Assembly: GCF_038396615.1 (NCBI RefSeq)
Contig: NZ_CP121689.1
Coordinates: 2,152,001 to 2,216,000, forward strand
DNA: 64,000 nt
Direction of reading: 5' to 3'
DNA from: Thermatribacter velox
GTDB lineage: Bacteria; Atribacterota; Atribacteria; Atribacterales; Thermatribacteraceae
Shown: positions 8,764 to 18,795 of the stretch, piece after piece
Layout: each line of letters starts with the position of its first letter
Position numbering within the stretch: position 1 is the stretch's first letter
Notes under the pieces: generated by a model
The model's database searches: none
Told to the model about the DNA's origin: nothing
The model's input: the letters and a program-made list of their open reading frames with translations, nothing else
Position numbers and translations under genes: made by a program

Positions 8764-10323
8764 TTAGACTGGTTGGTCGCTTCGGTAGTGAGTTCCTAAA
8801 GAAAAAGGATTGTCAAAAGCTGCTTTTGCAACCATTAAAGAAACCTCGACCAGGTTTTCTAATTCTTTGAGTGGCTGGGATACACCAAAGGTTTCAAACA
8901 GTTGCGAGATCCGGCATCTGAGCTTCAGGAGTTCTTGTGTTGCCTTTCTTAATTCTTTACCATTTCTCAAAAGCCCTACTTTCTTCCACATAATTTCTTG
9001 TATTTCATGAGTTAGATCAGAAAGCAAGGATTCAGGTGGAGCCTCACCTGCTGGAGGCACACAAGGAAGTCTGGTGGGCAAACGGGGGGAGGCGGTTTTT
9101 TGAGCAAGAATGTCTTTCGTCGCAAGATAGGCAAAGGTAAGTCCATCGAGCAAGCTTACCGAAGCCAAGCGATTAGCGCCATGCACTCCACTGCAGGCCA
9201 CTTCGCCTATAGCGTAAAGCCTTTCTATGTCAGTTCTGCTTCGGGTATCGATGCGCACACCACCGCAAGCAAAATGAGCTCCAGGAACGACAGGTATGGG
9301 CTCTCGAGTGATATCTATACCCTGCTTTAGTGCTTCCTGGTAGATGTAGGGAAAGGTTTCTCGTATTTTTTGGGGTTGCATTTTTCGATAAAGGTCCAGG
9401 TATACGCATGGCAAGCCCTTTTTTTCCATTTCCTGGAAGATGGCTCTGGCTACAATATCCCGTGGAGCCAGGCTACCTAAGGGGTGATACTTTTTCATGA
9501 AGGGTTTGCCGTCTGCGTCCACTAATTCTGCACCTTCACCTCTTACTGCTTCGGAGATGAGGAGAGTGGAAGCTGAACCTGGTTTGTATAGAATAGTAGG
9601 GTGAAACTGGATAAACTCCATATTAATCAGAGAACAGCCAGCTCTTTTAGCCATTGCAAAGCCGTCTCCGGTACACCATTTTCCTCCTGAAGCGTGTTTG
9701 TATATCTGATTTAAGCCCCCTGTGGCAAGAATGGTATAGTCTGCAAAAACTGGAGTTATAACATTGCTTTTTTTGTCCAAGAAATAACTTCCCAGACAGG
9801 AATTCCTACGGTAACGCCAGGATACTTCGGGGAGCTGGTTGGAAGTTATGAGCTCCAGAGCGAAAAAATTATTTTTGACTTCTATTTTGGGTTCTTTTTT
9901 GAGACGCTGATTAATGGCTTCCTGAATGACCTTGCCAGTGTAGTCTTTAACGTGCAGTATTCTTCTCCTGGAGTGAGCACCTTCCTGGAAGAGTTCCCAC
10001 TTTCCGTCGCAGCTTCGGTCAAAGGGAATGCCCAGTTCTTTTATCAAAATTTTTTCTACAAGATAAGGTCCTAATTTACAAACCCACCTGGCGCTTTTCT
10101 CCCATGAGGAGTAGTTGGAAGCTTCCATAATGTCTTTGAAAAGGAGCGTCCAGTGGTCGTTCTCACCACGAAACACGATTCCTCCCTGGGCTTGAGCAGT
10201 GTTTGATTCTTCAAAACTCTCTCCTTTGGTGGTTACCAGCACTCGCCTGCCGCTTTTGGCCAGCAATAGAGCAGCAATACCCCCAGCTATTCCATTGCCG
10301 ATAACTAAAACATCGTATTTCAT
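8764..10323 (-). CDS. nadB: L-aspartate oxidase
   Basis: First enzyme of de novo NAD synthesis, oxidising L-aspartate to iminoaspartate. The 519-residue FAD protein has the dinucleotide motif VIGNGIAGGIAAL at residues 7-19, SNTAQAQGG and HGANRLASVSLLDGL, all typical of NadB as opposed to succinate dehydrogenase. In an anaerobe the electron acceptor is probably fumarate. Its ATG overlaps the nadC stop by 4 bp. nadA is not in this window. The gene ends 9 bp from the convergent YvcK-like gene. Confidence 0.95.
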   Translation of the reverse strand: MKYDVLVIGNGIAGGIAALLLAKSGRRVLVTTKGESFEESNTAQAQGGIVFRGENDHWTLLFKDIMEASNYSSWEKSARWVCKLGPYLVEKILIKELGIPFDRSCDGKWELFQEGAHSRRRILHVKDYTGKVIQEAINQRLKKEPKIEVKNNFFALELITSNQLPEVSWRYRRNSCLGSYFLDKKSNVITPVFADYTILATGGLNQIYKHASGGKWCTGDGFAMAKRAGCSLINMEFIQFHPTILYKPGSASTLLISEAVRGEGAELVDADGKPFMKKYHPLGSLAPRDIVARAIFQEMEKKGLPCVYLDLYRKMQPQKIRETFPYIYQEALKQGIDITREPIPVVPGAHFACGGVRIDTRSRTDIERLYAIGEVACSGVHGANRLASVSLLDGLTFAYLATKDILAQKTASPRLPTRLPCVPPAGEAPPESLLSDLTHEIQEIMWKKVGLLRNGKELRKATQELLKLRCRISQLFETFGVSQPLKELENLVEVSLMVAKAAFDNPFSLGTHYRSDQPV

Positions 10324-11174
10324 GGGTCTAATCTTTCAATGGAGAGGCTTATGTCAATCCAGGTTGCTTGGTGGGTTACATAGCCAGTGGAGATAATGTC
10401 GGGACCCAGTTCGGCAATAGAACGTATGCTGGTAGGATCTACTCCGCCGGAGACTTCAACGATTGTTTTGTTTTTGGCCAGACTGATAGCTTTGCGTAGC
10501 TCCTCAAGGGGCATGTTATCCAGCATGATTACATCTGCTTTCGCTTCCAGAGCTTCTTCGACTTCCTGCAGGGAGCGACACTCTACTACGATTTTGGCCG
10601 TAAAGGGAACAGATGGTCTTATTCTGCGGACGGCTTCTTTTACTGAGCCACATAGTGCTATGTGGTTGTCTTTTATCAGTACGCAATCATAGAGTCCCAG
10701 GCGATGATTGGTTCCGCCGCCGCAACGGACTGCATACTTTTCAAAGATGCGCAGTCCAGGGCTGGTCTTGCGGGTATCGGCAACTTTCACGGGGAGGCCT
10801 TTTATGGCTTCTACCATCATATGGGTTTTGGTAGCAATACCGCAGAGCCGCTGCAGCAAGTTGAGGGCCACTCTTTCTCCCATTAGGATTCCTCTTGCTT
10901 TTCCCCGAAGTTCTATCAGGGTGTCTCCCTTGTGAAAGGCCTTGCCTTCTTCTACCAGGATGGTGTGCTGGATTTCAGGATCCAGTAAAGAAAATATTCT
11001 GACTGCGAAAGGACCTCCAGCCATTATTCCATCACTTTTGGCTTTTATGAAGGCTTTCACCGGAAGTAAGGAAAGTTCTCCCAGACCCTGGGTGGTAATG
11101 TCATCAAACCCAAGATCTTCCTCAAGGAATGCTTGCAATCTTCGATCGATATCCCAGGGAACAAAGCCTTTCAT
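10320..11174 (-). CDS. nadC: Nicotinate-nucleotide diphosphorylase (carboxylating)
   Basis: Quinolinate phosphoribosyltransferase of NAD synthesis, 284 residues. Visible motifs are RKTSPGLRIFEKYAVRCGGG, HRLGLYDCVLIKDNH and VEVSGGV, which contact quinolinate and PRPP. It overlaps nadB by 4 bp at its 3' end and the unknown 353-residue gene by 4 bp at its 5' end, so all three are translationally coupled. Confidence 0.96.
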   Translation of the reverse strand: MKGFVPWDIDRRLQAFLEEDLGFDDITTQGLGELSLLPVKAFIKAKSDGIMAGGPFAVRIFSLLDPEIQHTILVEEGKAFHKGDTLIELRGKARGILMGERVALNLLQRLCGIATKTHMMVEAIKGLPVKVADTRKTSPGLRIFEKYAVRCGGGTNHRLGLYDCVLIKDNHIALCGSVKEAVRRIRPSVPFTAKIVVECRSLQEVEEALEAKADVIMLDNMPLEELRKAISLAKNKTIVEVSGGVDPTSIRSIAELGPDIISTGYVTHQATWIDISLSIERLDP

Positions 11175-12232
11175 GATCCGGCTCCTTTCTTTAAGAGGTA
11201 TTGGTTAAACCTCTGATCTTCCACCACGCCCCAGAGGAGATAGGCGGCAAGGCGTCTTAGTCCTCCTTTTTTTCCAAAGCGATCCCACATGGAGCGGCAG
11301 TATTCGAAGAAAAAAATCTGATTGTTGAGAATCTGGATAACTTCTTGCGGCGTTTTGCAATCGGTATATAGAACTCTCTTGCCCATACCTGCTGCCTGAA
11401 TAATGCGAACGGGGTTGTTGCTCAACACCAACTCTGCTTGCTCCAGCGCTTCGCTGTAAAAACGGGTCAAGTTGATATACTTGGATTGTTTCCATAAATA
11501 TCCTTCAACAATGTCCCCTTCGAAACTTCGACAATAAAACCAGCCTTTTTTTTCAGCGATTTCTTTTGTTTTTTTGGTGGAAACTCCTTTGGGAATTACC
11601 AGAAGAAAGTAGTGTTTGTGGGTGTTGGAGCAAAGGACCTCCGTGAGCTCCAGGGCATTAAGGAGCTCTTCTTCAAACTCCTGTGTTTTGGGAAAGAAAG
11701 CGAGAATCGGGTTTTTGCCATGAAGAAATTCAAAGCTGGATGGAGGACAGAGATCAACCAGGATATTGCCAACAAAGTAGCTGGGTAGAAGATTCTGCCT
11801 GTAATGACGATTCATTCTCTGGTCGTCGGTTAAAATTACCTCGACGCTTTTCGATATCATAAGTTTTTGAAAAAAAGAAATTCTTCGTTCGTTGAGGTCT
11901 CGAGAGACCCTAACCCAAATTATTTTTTTGTGAGCGAGAAAGTGAAGCAGAAAAAAATAACTTAGCCGGTTTCCAAAGTAAACCAGCTCTGTTTCTTCAA
12001 GCTGTTTTCTGGGTCGCAGATAACGGCGAAACCGTAAATAGAGATTGAGAAATTCAGTCAAACTGGTAAAAGGAGATTTACTTTTCTGCCGATACTCTTT
12101 TTCGGAAGAAGAATCCAGAGCAGGATAGATAGTAACCTCTGCTTGGGGATCCAGGTTACGTATTTCTTCCTGGAGTTTCTGGGTCACCTTTTCTTCCAGT
12201 GCTTTTTCTGGTATAAAGAAAAAGTGTTTCAT
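11171..12232 (-). CDS. Unknown protein, possibly GT-B glycosyltransferase-like
   Basis: 353-residue soluble protein that I do not recognise with certainty. It has a basic, aromatic-rich N-terminal half (LYLRFRRYLRPRKQ) and a C-terminal Rossmann-like half ending with ELVLSNNPVRIIQAAGMGKRVLY, which resembles the nucleotide-sugar site of LpxB-like or other GT-B proteins. It is the first gene of the operon with nadC and nadB and overlaps nadC by 4 bp, yet no NAD-biosynthetic role is obvious. No signal peptide or membrane helix is seen. Confidence 0.5.
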   Translation of the reverse strand: MKHFFFIPEKALEEKVTQKLQEEIRNLDPQAEVTIYPALDSSSEKEYRQKSKSPFTSLTEFLNLYLRFRRYLRPRKQLEETELVYFGNRLSYFFLLHFLAHKKIIWVRVSRDLNERRISFFQKLMISKSVEVILTDDQRMNRHYRQNLLPSYFVGNILVDLCPPSSFEFLHGKNPILAFFPKTQEFEEELLNALELTEVLCSNTHKHYFLLVIPKGVSTKKTKEIAEKKGWFYCRSFEGDIVEGYLWKQSKYINLTRFYSEALEQAELVLSNNPVRIIQAAGMGKRVLYTDCKTPQEVIQILNNQIFFFEYCRSMWDRFGKKGGLRRLAAYLLWGVVEDQRFNQYLLKKGAGS

Positions 12233-12369
12233 CGTCTCCCCCGTGATTTTACGTAGCTATTATATTATAAGAGTTTGGTCAACTTTTCCTGGCAGTGGAA
12301 CGAAAAAGTTTTCGGTAAGCTTTGAATAAGTTGTAAAATAATAAGAGACCATGATGGGGGTATGTTCAG

Positions 12370-12867
12370 ATGCGTCGAGATATTAATTATTTTTTCGGAA
12401 TTGGTAATCTGGTGCGTGACCCCGACTTACGCTTTACTCCCCAGGGCACACCAGTTTGTCGTTTCAGCATTGCCATGAATAGGCGTTACCGGGACAAAAA
12501 CGGTAACTTTGTAGATGATACTACTTTTGTTACTGTAGCTGCCTGGTCCAAGCTCGGAGAGCTCTGTGCCCGTTATCTCTCTAAGGGCTCGAGAGTGGCG
12601 GTGGTTGGAGAGTTACGTTCCAGCTCTTGGGAAGACCGCAACGGTGGGAAGCGAGTTAGCTATGAAGTGAGAGCCGAGAACATACAATTCCTAACACCCG
12701 TCAAACCTGCGGTGCAGGAAGAAGTTAAAGAAATTCCCGATCTTGGAAGCGATTTTGAAGCGCCTGAGCCTTTTACTTTTGATGCGGCTGATGCCGAGGA
12801 AGAAATTCTGGGAGATCTGGAGGATATACCTGTAGATGATCAAGAAGAAGGCATGGCTCCTTTTTAA
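12370..12867 (+). CDS. ssb: Single-stranded DNA-binding protein
   Basis: 165-residue SSB with an N-terminal OB fold (GNLVRDPDLRFTPQGTPVC, then FVTVAAWSKLGELCARYLSKG), an acidic linker and a C-terminal tip ending MAPF in place of the common DIPF. GGGGGT lies 8 bp before the ATG. Its last 32 bp overlap the amidase start. It heads a tightly packed five-gene plus-strand cluster. Confidence 0.95.
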   Translation: MRRDINYFFGIGNLVRDPDLRFTPQGTPVCRFSIAMNRRYRDKNGNFVDDTTFVTVAAWSKLGELCARYLSKGSRVAVVGELRSSSWEDRNGGKRVSYEVRAENIQFLTPVKPAVQEEVKEIPDLGSDFEAPEPFTFDAADAEEEILGDLEDIPVDDQEEGMAPF

Positions 12868-14476
12868 GAAGCAGCCGCTTTGGATAGTGTTATTCTGGTT
12901 ATCCCTCTTTTTTTTGTTGCTCAATCCCTGGGCTTGGGGAGCAAAGGTTCAGCTTGAGATAAAAATCGATGGTGAAACGCTGCTTCAAGAAGTTTCTCTG
13001 CTTAGCAGAGGGACGCAGAGCCTGGTTGCAGTGGAAGAACTGTTCCCTGAGATAGGAGGGATCAGTTATTATTCCCCCATCATGAAAAAGGTACGCCTGG
13101 TGTATAAGGATGCCAGTTGGACTATAGCGCTTGACAAAGGTGAGGCGGTATCAGAAAGCGGCGAGGTTTTGAAGCTGGAACCTAACCAAGTTGTGGTTGT
13201 GGATCATACTGTCTATGTGGACACAACCCTTCTTGAACAGTTTTTTGGTTGGCAAGTTGGCTTGCAAGCTCAGGTTGAAGCCCCTTCTTCCGTGACACCA
13301 TCTCCTCCAGAAGTGCCGAAAACCTCCTCTCTTCCGCAAACGGCTTCGTCCCAAAACTTGTTGGCGGGGGTACGCTTTTATACCCATCGGGATCAGGGAA
13401 AAACCAGGGTTACTCTTGATTTCTCAAAAGAACCACCCTTGCATGAGATGCGACAAGCCGAATCCCAGGTTTTTCTTTATCTCGATAACTGCGCCCCTGG
13501 CCCAGGCGTGGGCGAACTGATTCGGATTGAGGATGGGCGAGTCCGTGATGTTCGGGTTTATGAGGAAGCAGGAAAAACAGTGGTTCGCGTTTCTCTAGAG
13601 AGACCGGTTAAGGTTGTAAAGGGCGTTCTTGGTGGGAACAAGCCGCGTATTTTCCTCGACCTTGTGGATTCGGTAGAAGCGGAGACATCGGTTTCTGAAA
13701 ATATAAAGCCTGAAGCAGAGCCCAGGGTTGAGGAAAAAGCGCCGGCGACCGAAATACTCCTTCCTGAGGATTTTGTCAATCTCGATGTAGTAGTTATCGA
13801 CCCGGGTCATGGTGGCAAAGACCCAGGTTGTGTGCAAAATGGTTACCGAGAGAAAGATATTGTGCTTGCTATTTCTCTAAAACTTAAAAAGGTCTTGGAA
13901 GAAAAAGGATTCCAGGTGTATCTTACCCGTGACACGGATGTCTACCCCACCCTTTCAGAGCGCATGCAAGTAGCAAACACAAGACGGCCTTTTGCTTTTT
14001 TGAGCATTCACTGCAATGCCGCTCCTGTACCTTCGGCCCGGGGAGTGGAAATTTTTGTCGGTGATACTTACTATCGGGGAGAAGGAGCTCAAGAAGTCGC
14101 TGCTCGTGAAAACCAGATATTTCAACTGGAAACAAATTTGGACGGAAACGGTAAGTGGGACAAAATGTTCAGTAGTGGTTTTTACCTGAAGAGTCGGGAA
14201 GCTGCTGCAGAGCTTGCTCGTTTATTGCTTGGCGGCATAACCAGGAAAACGGGCCAGCTTGATCGAGGTATCAAGACGGCTCCTCTTATTGTACTGAGCG
14301 ATGTGCTATTCCCTGCCTGTCTTATGGAAGTGGGTTTCTTAAGCAATCCTGCTGAAGCAAAAAACCTGGCTTCCCCGACTTTCCAGGATCGGCTTGTGCA
14401 GGGCATAGCGGAGGGAATTGTGGCCTTTCGCAATTCTTCCAAATTAAAGCAGTATGTTTCAGGTAATGGGCAATGA
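12836..14476 (+). CDS. N-acetylmuramoyl-L-alanine amidase with AMIN domain
   Basis: Secreted peptidoglycan hydrolase, 546 residues. The signal sequence spans about residues 1-36; a copper-amine-oxidase-like N-terminal region comes next, then an AMIN targeting domain (about 180-275) and an Amidase_3 catalytic domain (about 318-535). Zinc and catalytic motifs are visible: DPGHGGKDPG, the Glu in YREKDIVL, SIHCNA and LMEVGFLSN. It starts inside ssb after a GGAGG site and overlaps the GerMN gene by 4 bp. AmiC-type, acting in daughter-cell separation. Confidence 0.92.
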   Translation: MIKKKAWLLFKKQPLWIVLFWLSLFFLLLNPWAWGAKVQLEIKIDGETLLQEVSLLSRGTQSLVAVEELFPEIGGISYYSPIMKKVRLVYKDASWTIALDKGEAVSESGEVLKLEPNQVVVVDHTVYVDTTLLEQFFGWQVGLQAQVEAPSSVTPSPPEVPKTSSLPQTASSQNLLAGVRFYTHRDQGKTRVTLDFSKEPPLHEMRQAESQVFLYLDNCAPGPGVGELIRIEDGRVRDVRVYEEAGKTVVRVSLERPVKVVKGVLGGNKPRIFLDLVDSVEAETSVSENIKPEAEPRVEEKAPATEILLPEDFVNLDVVVIDPGHGGKDPGCVQNGYREKDIVLAISLKLKKVLEEKGFQVYLTRDTDVYPTLSERMQVANTRRPFAFLSIHCNAAPVPSARGVEIFVGDTYYRGEGAQEVAARENQIFQLETNLDGNGKWDKMFSSGFYLKSREAAAELARLLLGGITRKTGQLDRGIKTAPLIVLSDVLFPACLMEVGFLSNPAEAKNLASPTFQDRLVQGIAEGIVAFRNSSKLKQYVSGNGQ

Positions 14477-15126
14477 GAAAAGGTAGAAAGCGTTCCAGAA
14501 AAAACTTAAGTTTTGTTTTGCAAGCTCTCCTTTATCTTCTCATTGGAGTCGGCTTGTTTTTTGCTGTAGTGTATGGAGGCGAATTGCTTTTCGTTAACAA
14601 AAAAGGGGTGGAAAGAAGCGAGGAGAAAGCTACTCCGCGAGTGGTGGTGCCTCTTGAAGAATCTCAGGAATCTCCTCTTTCTCAAGGTAGTGCATCATCT
14701 CAGGGAGAAAAAGAGGTGGTTCTCTATTTTACTGACGAAAACTTTATCTATCTTTTTGGAGAAAAAAGGGCGGTTAAAAATGATGCCCATTTTCTCGAGA
14801 ATGTAGTCGAAGCTTTGCTGAAAGGCCCAGAGACCGAAGGCCTTTACAGCCCTATCCCCAAGGATACCAGACTTAACGCGATATTTGTTGAGGATGGGAC
14901 TGCTTATGTGGACCTCAGCGAAGAAATGATTTCCGGGCAATCTGGTGGCACCAGTCAGGAGTTTTTGAGTGTTTTTTCTCTGGTGAATACCTTGACCGGG
15001 CTGGGAATGGGGATAGAGAGGGTTAAAATCCTGGTTGATGGAGAGGATAAAGATACACTGTGTGGTCATATTGATATTTCGAGACCCTTGGGAAGGGATG
15101 AAAAAACCATTGCAAAGATTCAATAG
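14473..15126 (+). CDS. GerMN domain-containing protein
   Basis: 217-residue protein with one N-terminal membrane helix (about residues 14-36), a Ser-rich linker, and a GerMN domain (about 75-205) with [19 protein letters not shown] and [11 protein letters not shown]. The domain was named from the Bacillus spore protein GerM and is common in cell-envelope proteins of non-sporulating bacteria. Overlap with the amidase points to an envelope role. Confidence 0.85.
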   Translation: MRKGRKRSRKNLSFVLQALLYLLIGVGLFFAVVYGGELLFVNKKGVERSEEKATPRVVVPLEESQESPLSQGSASSQGEKEVVLYFTDENFIYLFGEKRAVKNDAHFLENVVEALLKGPETEGLYSPIPKDTRLNAIFVEDGTAYVDLSEEMISGQSGGTSQEFLSVFSLVNTLTGLGMGIERVKILVDGEDKDTLCGHIDISRPLGRDEKTIAKIQ

Positions 15127-15175
15127 TTTTCAGGAGTTGGGAGCTTATCTGGGCAGAAGAAAGGAAGAACAGGGG

Positions 15176-15901
15176 ATGAGAAAGAACGGTAGAAAAGCAG
15201 ACGAAATAAGGCCGATTGTGATCCATCAGGGTTACCTCAAATATGCGGAGGGTTCGGTGCTGATAGAAGCAGGTAATAACCGCATCGTGTGTTCAGTGTC
15301 TATTGAAGATCGGGTGCCCCCATTCTTAAAAGGCAGTGGTCAGGGATGGATAACCGCTGAATACGCGATGATACCCCGAGCTACCACTACACGGAACATC
15401 AGGGATTCGGTGAAAGGGAGAATTGGAGGTAGATCACACGAAATCCAGCGCCTCATTGGCAGGGTCCTGCGAGCTGTGGTTGATTTGAGCAGTCTCGGTG
15501 AGAGAACTTTTATGGTGGATTGTGATGTTATTCAGGCAGATGGTGGCACCAGGACACTGGCTATCACTGGTTCTTTTGTAGCCCTGGTTGAAGCTCTCTG
15601 GGGGTGTGTTGATCGAGGCATTTTGTCTCGAGGTATAGTGAGGGATTACCTGGGAGCTGTAAGTGTGGGAGTAGTTGAAGGAAGAGAACTGCTGGATCTT
15701 GACTTTGAGGAAGACTCCAACGCGGAAGTAGATATGAACGTGGTGATGACAGGGAGTGGCAAGCTGGTAGAAGTTCAGGGGACTGCTGAGCGCAGCCCCT
15801 TTGATCGCGAAGCCCTGAACCGCCTGTTGGATCTTGCGGAGAAAGGCATCGGAGAAATTATTGACCTTGAGAAACGCCTTTTTGAACGGGGGTTGCCGTG
15901 A
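15176..15901 (+). CDS. rph: Ribonuclease PH
   Basis: Phosphorolytic 3'-5' exoribonuclease that trims tRNA 3' ends, 241 residues. Motifs are [33 protein letters not shown] and VQGTAE. The start at 15176 gives the normal length; a longer open frame reaches 15035 but overlaps the GerMN gene and has no conserved residues. It overlaps rdgB by 4 bp, a common pairing. Confidence 0.95.
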   Translation: MRKNGRKADEIRPIVIHQGYLKYAEGSVLIEAGNNRIVCSVSIEDRVPPFLKGSGQGWITAEYAMIPRATTTRNIRDSVKGRIGGRSHEIQRLIGRVLRAVVDLSSLGERTFMVDCDVIQADGGTRTLAITGSFVALVEALWGCVDRGILSRGIVRDYLGAVSVGVVEGRELLDLDFEEDSNAEVDMNVVMTGSGKLVEVQGTAERSPFDREALNRLLDLAEKGIGEIIDLEKRLFERGLP

Positions 15902-16503
15902 AAGACACTCGTGAAGTCTTCCTGGTTACTGGCAACCAGGGCAAACTCCGGGAAGTGAAAGCTATTTTGGCTCCCTTTGGTATCCAGGTGCGTGGTATCG
16001 GTGAAGTTGCTCACATTGGTGAAATTGAAGAAACGGGAAAAAGCTATGCCGAAAATGCGCTTTTGAAGGCTCGGCGGGGGTTTGAAGTAGCGGGGAAAAT
16101 CGTTCTGGCTGAGGATTCAGGTCTGGAAGTTGATTATCTAAAGGGAGCTCCAGGCATATATTCGGCAAGGTTTTACGGGCTTGACAGCGCAGAAGCAAGG
16201 AATGCGAAAATTCTCGAACTTTTACAGAACGCACCCCCTGAAGAACGCAAGGCCCGCTTTGTTTGCGTAGTGGCTTTGGTATGGGGAGGTGGGGAACGGC
16301 TTTTTGAAGGTGTTTGTGAGGGATTTATAGCGGATAAAGCCTCCGGTAAAGGCGGTTTTGGCTACGATCCCATATTTATCTTCCCCCCTTATCAGAAAAC
16401 CTTTGCCGAGCTGGGTGAAAACTTTAAAAATCGTTTTAGTCATCGTGCTCTGGCTTTCAGAAAGTGTGCCGAATTTTTGTTGCAAAATGTCTTTGAGGGT
16501 TGA
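15898..16503 (+). CDS. rdgB: XTP/dITP diphosphatase (non-canonical purine NTP pyrophosphatase)
   Basis: Housecleaning enzyme hydrolysing dITP and XTP to monophosphates, 201 residues, HAM1 family. Motifs: [15 protein letters not shown] near the N-terminus, [22 protein letters not shown] with the catalytic Asp, and [10 protein letters not shown]. Start is GTG at 15898 overlapping the rph stop. Last gene of the ssb cluster, convergent with the macrodomain gene 6 bp away. Confidence 0.95.
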   Translation: MKDTREVFLVTGNQGKLREVKAILAPFGIQVRGIGEVAHIGEIEETGKSYAENALLKARRGFEVAGKIVLAEDSGLEVDYLKGAPGIYSARFYGLDSAEARNAKILELLQNAPPEERKARFVCVVALVWGGGERLFEGVCEGFIADKASGKGGFGYDPIFIFPPYQKTFAELGENFKNRFSHRALAFRKCAEFLLQNVFEG

Positions 16504-16509
16504 GTGCCA

Positions 16510-17076
16510 TCACACCCCAGAGACGCTCAACCCTTTATGTTCTGCTAATCGGCGCAGGGTTTCTGCATACACGCTATAATCAAAAGGAGTATACAGCACA
16601 AAGTATACTTCCTGGAGTGGGGAGTCTTTGTGTTCCATAAGATAGTCAAGGACAGTCTCCAGAGCAATCTGAGAGGCCTCTTTTATTGGATAACCATAAG
16701 CTCCGGTGCTGATAGAAGGAAAAGAGATAGAACGAAGACCTTTTTGCTCGGCGATTTCCAGGCTTGAAAGATAGGCACTTTTGAGAAGCTCTGCTTCACC
16801 ATGAGTTCCTCCTCGGTATACCGGTCCTACTGCGTGGATAACGTATTTTGCTTTCAGATTGCCACCTGAGGTAATCACTGCTTTTCCAGTAGGGCACCCC
16901 CCTATTTTGCGGCATTCCTCGGCGATTTTTGGACCGCCAGCGCGGTGAATAGCACCGTCCACGCCACCTCCTCCAGCGAGACGGGAATTGGCAGCATTTA
17001 CAATGGCATCCGTTTCTTGTTTGGTTATATCTCCTTGCACAAGAATGAGCTTTTTCTGGTTGACGGTAACCTCCAA
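16510..17076 (-). CDS. Macrodomain protein, probable O-acetyl-ADP-ribose deacetylase
   Basis: 188-residue single-domain macroprotein of the YmdB/MacroD type. Signature residues are GDITKQETDAIVNAANS, GGGGVDGAIHRAGG and ISTGAYGYP, which form the ADP-ribose pocket. Likely removes acetyl or ADP-ribosyl groups. Start is TTG at 17076 after GGAGGG. It is divergent from the acyl-CoA ligase gene and appears to be monocistronic. Confidence 0.93.
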   Translation of the reverse strand: MEVTVNQKKLILVQGDITKQETDAIVNAANSRLAGGGGVDGAIHRAGGPKIAEECRKIGGCPTGKAVITSGGNLKAKYVIHAVGPVYRGGTHGEAELLKSAYLSSLEIAEQKGLRSISFPSISTGAYGYPIKEASQIALETVLDYLMEHKDSPLQEVYFVLYTPFDYSVYAETLRRLAEHKGLSVSGV

Positions 17077-17238
17077 AGCACATCCCTCCCTGAGCAGAAG
17101 ACAAATGCAAACCCTAAAGACCCTGTTTCTTTCATTTTAGGCCTTTGACCTTCCTTTATCAAGGGGTCGCCGTTGTGGTGGCGGGGAAGTTTTGGGCTTT
17201 TATGTGCTGTGGTAGAATAGAAAAAACTTGCAAGGACG

Positions 17239-18741
17239 GTGGGAGCTTTGCTCGAGACCATACCACAGCGTATAAAGAGAGTAGCCAGAGAATACAGGGA
17301 TAAAATAGCAGTCTCTCAGGGCGACTTTACTCTTAGGTACTCTGAACTTGTTGGAGAAATTGAGCAGGTAGCCAGAGAGCTTGATAGGGCGGGCGTTAAA
17401 AGTGGTTCGAGGGTGTTGCTGGTTTTGCCGAACAACTGGTTTGCACTGCGGCTCATTCTGGCTTGTTTTGAGCTGGGTGTTGTACCACTTCCAGTTTCTC
17501 CACGCTATCCAGAGCATTTTATAGAAAAGATTTTCAGTCTTGCTGATGCCAGTCTAATTATTACCTGGAAGGAAAAGGTGCTTGCTGAAAATCTGCCTCA
17601 GGCCTTGCTTGAGGAGAATGGCAACCTTATTTTTCGGAGTAAACCACTTTCCTTCAGAGAACAGTTCCCTGCTCTGGAAAGTCCGGTTGCTGCTCTTTTT
17701 GCCACTTCAGGCACTTCGGGCATTCCCAAACTGGTTATGTTGACTCACCACAACATTCTTTCAGACATCGATAGTTGCTTTGACCTTGTAGATATCTCTC
17801 CTGAGGACAGAATGCTGGGTGTTCTTCCCATGTTTCATGTGTTTGGTTTCTCGATTGCTTATCTTTTGCCTCTGGTCAAGGGCATGATGCTGACCATCGT
17901 GCCCTCACTTTATCCTCTGGATGGCTTGCTTGAGTCATTGAAGCACTATCAGTCCACGGTATTTCTGGGCGTGCCTGCTCTTTTCTCGATACTTGCTGGG
18001 GCCAGGGCTCGTCAGAAATTTGACCTTCACCCCCTGCGTCTTTTAATCTGTGGTGGTGATGCACTTCCTTCCCGGGTTCGAGAAAATTTTGAGAATGCTT
18101 TTGGTCTCAAAATTATAGAGGGCTACGGGATTACTGAGGCCTCTCCGGTGGTTTCTGTTAATCCTTCTCCTGAGGTACGAATTCCGGGCTCTGCAGGTCT
18201 GGTTATTGATGCAATTCATCTGCGCATCGTTGATGAAGAAGGGAACGAGGTTGCTCCTGGGGAAGTTGGCGAAATTGTACTTTCTGGAGACCCTATTTCT
18301 CCCGGCTATTTTCGCAATCCGGAAGAGAATGCCCGTTCTTTTCGTGGTGGATGGTTCTATACCGGTGATTTGGGCAAAAAAGACGAAAAGGGCATTTTAT
18401 ACATTGAGGGGAGAAAGAAGGAATTGATCATTGTATCTGGTTTCAACGTTTATCCGCGGGAAGTTGAAGAAGTAATAATGGAATTTCCGGGCGTTGCCCA
18501 GTCAGCAGTTATAGGCGTAAAACGAGATGTACGAGGCGAGTTGATTAAAGCCTATGTCGTACCTGCTGAGGGTGCTACTTTGGAGCCCCTGCAAATTGTT
18601 CGTTTTTGCAAGCAAAGACTGCCCCACTATAAAGTGCCACGCATTGTGGAAATCGTTAAAGAACTCCCCCAAACGGTTACCGGGAAAATCATGAAATATG
18701 CCATTAAGTCCTCAGGTGCTGAAGTTGAAGTTAAGGAGTAA
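17239..18741 (+). CDS. Acyl-CoA synthetase (AMP-forming)
   Basis: 500-residue ANL-superfamily ligase that activates a carboxylic acid to acyl-CoA by way of acyl-AMP. The P-loop motif TSGTSGIPKLVMLTH lies near residue 155, GYGITEASP near 294, YTGDLG near 374 and the catalytic Lys motif TGKIMK near 480. GTG at 17239 or TTG at 17248 could be the start; the GGTGGGAG before 17248 slightly favours the latter. It precedes a small membrane protein and 2-hydroxyacyl-CoA dehydratase genes, so its product may feed them. Substrate unknown. Confidence 0.88.
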   Translation: MGALLETIPQRIKRVAREYRDKIAVSQGDFTLRYSELVGEIEQVARELDRAGVKSGSRVLLVLPNNWFALRLILACFELGVVPLPVSPRYPEHFIEKIFSLADASLIITWKEKVLAENLPQALLEENGNLIFRSKPLSFREQFPALESPVAALFATSGTSGIPKLVMLTHHNILSDIDSCFDLVDISPEDRMLGVLPMFHVFGFSIAYLLPLVKGMMLTIVPSLYPLDGLLESLKHYQSTVFLGVPALFSILAGARARQKFDLHPLRLLICGGDALPSRVRENFENAFGLKIIEGYGITEASPVVSVNPSPEVRIPGSAGLVIDAIHLRIVDEEGNEVAPGEVGEIVLSGDPISPGYFRNPEENARSFRGGWFYTGDLGKKDEKGILYIEGRKKELIIVSGFNVYPREVEEVIMEFPGVAQSAVIGVKRDVRGELIKAYVVPAEGATLEPLQIVRFCKQRLPHYKVPRIVEIVKELPQTVTGKIMKYAIKSSGAEVEVKE

Positions 18742-18795
18742 GCTTGGAATTAAAGACTGTCAAAGCTATCAAAATTTTTCCTGGGGTGCGGTAAA

